A stretch of DNA of 64,000 nucleotides from assembly GCA_002296525.1 (NCBI GenBank), contig DBIA01000035.1:62001-126000 (forward strand), in the 5' to 3' direction. Shown here piece after piece: positions 62,179 to 64,000 of this stretch (positions within the stretch are counted from its first letter, which is position 1; every line of letters starts with the position of its first letter). Position numbers and translations under genes: made by a program. The notes under the pieces were generated by a model. That model was not told the DNA's origin. It saw only the letters and a list, made by a program, of their open reading frames with translations, and made no database searches. The stretch is from Candidatus Neomicrothrix sp. UBA814 (GTDB lineage: Bacteria; Actinomycetota; Acidimicrobiia; Acidimicrobiales; Poriferisodalaceae).

Positions 62179-64000
62179 CTATCCAGGTATCGCTTCTAAG
62201 CGCGCTCGCACATGTTTGTGGTGAGGTGTCAGAGCTAACCAATCGCGATCTTCAATATCGGTCAACTCATTCACTGACACACCGTGGATCTTGTGCTCCC
62301 CGTTCTCGTCGGGGTACTCCATACCAAAGCCGTGAGGGAGGCTGACCTGACCTTCCATCATCGTGTCGGTTATGTCTGCCGGAGCCTCGGCCTCACCGCG
62401 TTTTGTGATAACTCGAACCCTCTGACCGTCCGCTACCCCCAGCCGTTCAGCATCAAGCGGGTTAATGCGCAATGCCCCGTCCTTGTCTTTCTTTCGCCAC
62501 GACGGATCTCGAATCACGTCGTTAACCGTTGAACCTCGATGTTCTCCAGCGCTCAGGACAAACGGAAATGCGTCGGTAGGAGAGGCGGGTTCTTCCGACG
62601 CTAAACCTCGCAGCTCGTCTACCAATTCTTCTATGTGAATGTGAATTTTGCCGTCTGGAGTTTTGATTCGGTCGAAACTGGTTGAGTAATCGCTAGTGCT
62701 GAAAATCATCCCTGATTTCGCGTTGATTAGCGCATCAAACAGGTTGTTAGCGAGTTCTAGGCCATCGCCTTTAATGCCGGCCTCCCGGATTGCGTCAGGA
62801 AAACGCATTGAGGCTTGCATTGCTGAGCCGAACATGATGGCCGCTGGACCCATCTCACCGAGGCTCTGTCCAAGAGAACGGTATAGCGCAGTGGGTAGTT
62901 TGGCGCCAAGGTCTGGATTCTCCGAGGACAGGCGTGTGAATGTCTCTATAAACGCTTCGCGGCTTTCCTTAGCTGCTTCGGCTAGTTCTTCGACACCGTC
63001 GGGTTCTCCGCCCATTGCCTCAACTAAACGTGAATATATTTCAGCTTCGGGCAGAGTGTCACCTAAGGGTTCGAAAATTGGCTGGCGTATATGGAAATAG
63101 TTTGAGGGCATCTCTCCTGCGAAAAACGTTGCTTCGGGCTTTTCGTATTGAGAGGAGGCAGGTAACACGTAATGGGCTTGACGCGCTGTCTCAGTCATGG
63201 CGACATCGATTACTACGAGACATTCGAGCTTGGCGAATGCCTCTCGGAAGCGTTTGGAATCAGGCAACGTATGTACCGGGTTCGAGGAATCGACGATCAT
63301 GCCCCTGAATCGGTCGGGATGGTCGGTATCAATTGCATCGGGAATGGCTGCACATGCAACTAGTCCACAGAGCATGGGCGTACCAGTGACGGGTTCGGTC
63401 GCACCCTCAGCGCTATGACCACAAATGGGCGCCAACCGTGTGGGAATGTTCATTCCGCCTTCATTTCCGAAGTTCCCAGTCAGCAGAAATAACAGTCGCT
63501 GGAGCCAACTGTTTAAGGTCGAGTGCGGAGCCATCTCGATGCCCAAATCCTCTTCAGTCGCTAATGACTTCGCTTTAGCCATTGTCCGCGCTGCGGATCT
63601 CAACTCTTCTTCTGGGATTCCGCACTTCCGGGCGTAGTCAGTGACATCGACCTCATCAAGTAGGGGTCTTAAATCCTCCCAGCCAACGCACTGTTCATTA
63701 AGAAACTTGTCATCGGTAAGACCTTCTTGAGTCATTACCGCCAGAACTGCCGCTAAGGCCCAGGCATCGGTGCCAGGCTTAACGCGCAGATGGTGGTCGG
63801 AGATATTTGCTGTTTCCGATACTCGAGGGTCGAATACAACAATTTTTCGTTCGTCATCATTTTTTATGGCATTTAGAACATTCCTAGCCTCGGGGAAGCC
63901 GTGACTGTGCCAAGGGTTCTTGCCGATGAACACGGCGCAGTCCGTGTGATGGAAATCGGGCGAGGCCCCGATGTCCTGGCGACCGAAGAACTTGCCTTGG
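62179..64000 (-). CDS. Molybdopterin oxidoreductase, catalytic subunit, N-terminus cut by window edge
   Basis: This is the C-terminal part (over 600 residues) of a formate-dehydrogenase-like molybdopterin oxidoreductase; the frame runs through the right edge. Visible are VFIGKNPWHSHGFPEARNVL, VFDPRVSETANISDHHLRVKPGTDAWALAA, FLLTGNFGNEGGMNIPTRLA and the C-terminal molybdopterin-binding domain INPLDAERLGVADGQRVRVITKRGEA. The 4Fe-4S N-terminus and the active-site Cys or Sec lie about 40 residues before the visible start, outside the window, so the active-site residue cannot be read. Because selD here is a selenoprotein, the missing part is worth checking for UGA. Confidence 0.88.
   Translation of the reverse strand, partial: QGKFFGRQDIGASPDFHHTDCAVFIGKNPWHSHGFPEARNVLNAIKNDDERKIVVFDPRVSETANISDHHLRVKPGTDAWALAAVLAVMTQEGLTDDKFLNEQCVGWEDLRPLLDEVDVTDYARKCGIPEEELRSAARTMAKAKSLATEEDLGIEMAPHSTLNSWLQRLLFLLTGNFGNEGGMNIPTRLAPICGHSAEGATEPVTGTPMLCGLVACAAIPDAIDTDHPDRFRGMIVDSSNPVHTLPDSKRFREAFAKLECLVVIDVAMTETARQAHYVLPASSQYEKPEATFFAGEMPSNYFHIRQPIFEPLGDTLPEAEIYSRLVEAMGGEPDGVEELAEAAKESREAFIETFTRLSSENPDLGAKLPTALYRSLGQSLGEMGPAAIMFGSAMQASMRFPDAIREAGIKGDGLELANNLFDALINAKSGMIFSTSDYSTSFDRIKTPDGKIHIHIEELVDELRGLASEEPASPTDAFPFVLSAGEHRGSTVNDVIRDPSWRKKDKDGALRINPLDAERLGVADGQRVRVITKRGEAEAPADITDTMMEGQVSLPHGFGMEYPDENGEHKIHGVSVNELTDIEDRDWLALTPHHKHVRARLEAIPG

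Noticed and set aside
1..64000. UGA reassigned genome-wide to Trp or Gly
   Set aside because: UGA ends many intact genes here, including mtr at 1257-1259, selD itself at 3557-3559 and several ATGA overlaps, so only special UGA codons are recoded.

Overview
The window looks like a chromosome segment of an uncultured, probably marine, actinobacterium of the Acidimicrobiia type. This is an inference. It rests on a mycothione reductase at the left edge, a mycothiol-nitroreductase-like protein, several luciferase-like (probably F420- or FMN-dependent) oxidoreductases, many acyl-CoA dehydrogenases, crotonases and CaiB/BaiF CoA-transferases, and a moderate GC content of roughly half by eye. Genes are tightly packed, with many ATGA-type overlaps. 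No rRNA, tRNA, CRISPR array or insertion sequence was seen. No gap between genes exceeds 300 bases; the longest, 10317-10617, is mostly a glycine riboswitch.

The most notable content is two genes with an in-frame UGA exactly at the catalytic cysteine position, both on the minus strand. The first is selD (3557-4615), where UGA at 4568-4570 replaces the catalytic Cys of selenophosphate synthetase. The second is a small ArsC-family gene (10618-10974), where UGA at 10939-10941 replaces the nucleophilic Cys12. Each UGA is followed by a plausible bacterial SECIS hairpin. Ordinary translation cuts the N-terminus off both proteins. Together they imply that this lineage makes and uses selenocysteine. 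UGA is a normal stop elsewhere in the window.

Layout. 1-1259: mycothione reductase (partial). 1274-10558, minus: a tandem glycine riboswitch followed by gcvT, gcvP, a DinB-like gene, a nucleoside hydrolase, selD, a J-domain gene, a NadD-like gene and a 2OG oxygenase, all closely spaced and possibly one transcript. 10618-13032, minus: the Sec-ArsC gene, a crotonase and serB. 13188-20076: a YeiH-type transporter, a beta-lactamase-like esterase, a luciferase-like enzyme, a flavin-binding PPOX protein, a DsbA-like protein, two alpha/beta hydrolases and a NUDIX enzyme. 20080-24751: boxB, boxC and a divergent benzoate-CoA ligase, the aerobic hybrid benzoyl-CoA (box) pathway; boxA is not here.

24748-43477: accessory catabolism, with an esterase, crotonase, acyl-CoA synthetase, epoxide hydrolase, a double CaiB fusion, luciferase-like enzymes, hisC, a succinate-semialdehyde dehydrogenase type enzyme, an aromatic amino acid decarboxylase type enzyme, SDRs and an acyl-CoA dehydrogenase. 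43559-52321: methyltransferase, a phosphotransferase next to ung, D-aminoacylase with a CoA-transferase, and a hydroxyacid dehydrogenase with a ketopentenoate hydratase. 52462-59398: a lipid or acyl-CoA catabolic block with a thioesterase II, three acyl-CoA dehydrogenases (two probably forming a heteromer), a crotonase, a hotdog thioesterase and an SDR. 59465-64000: ilvD, a divergent dihydropteroate-synthase-like protein and the C-terminal part of a molybdopterin oxidoreductase cut by the right edge.
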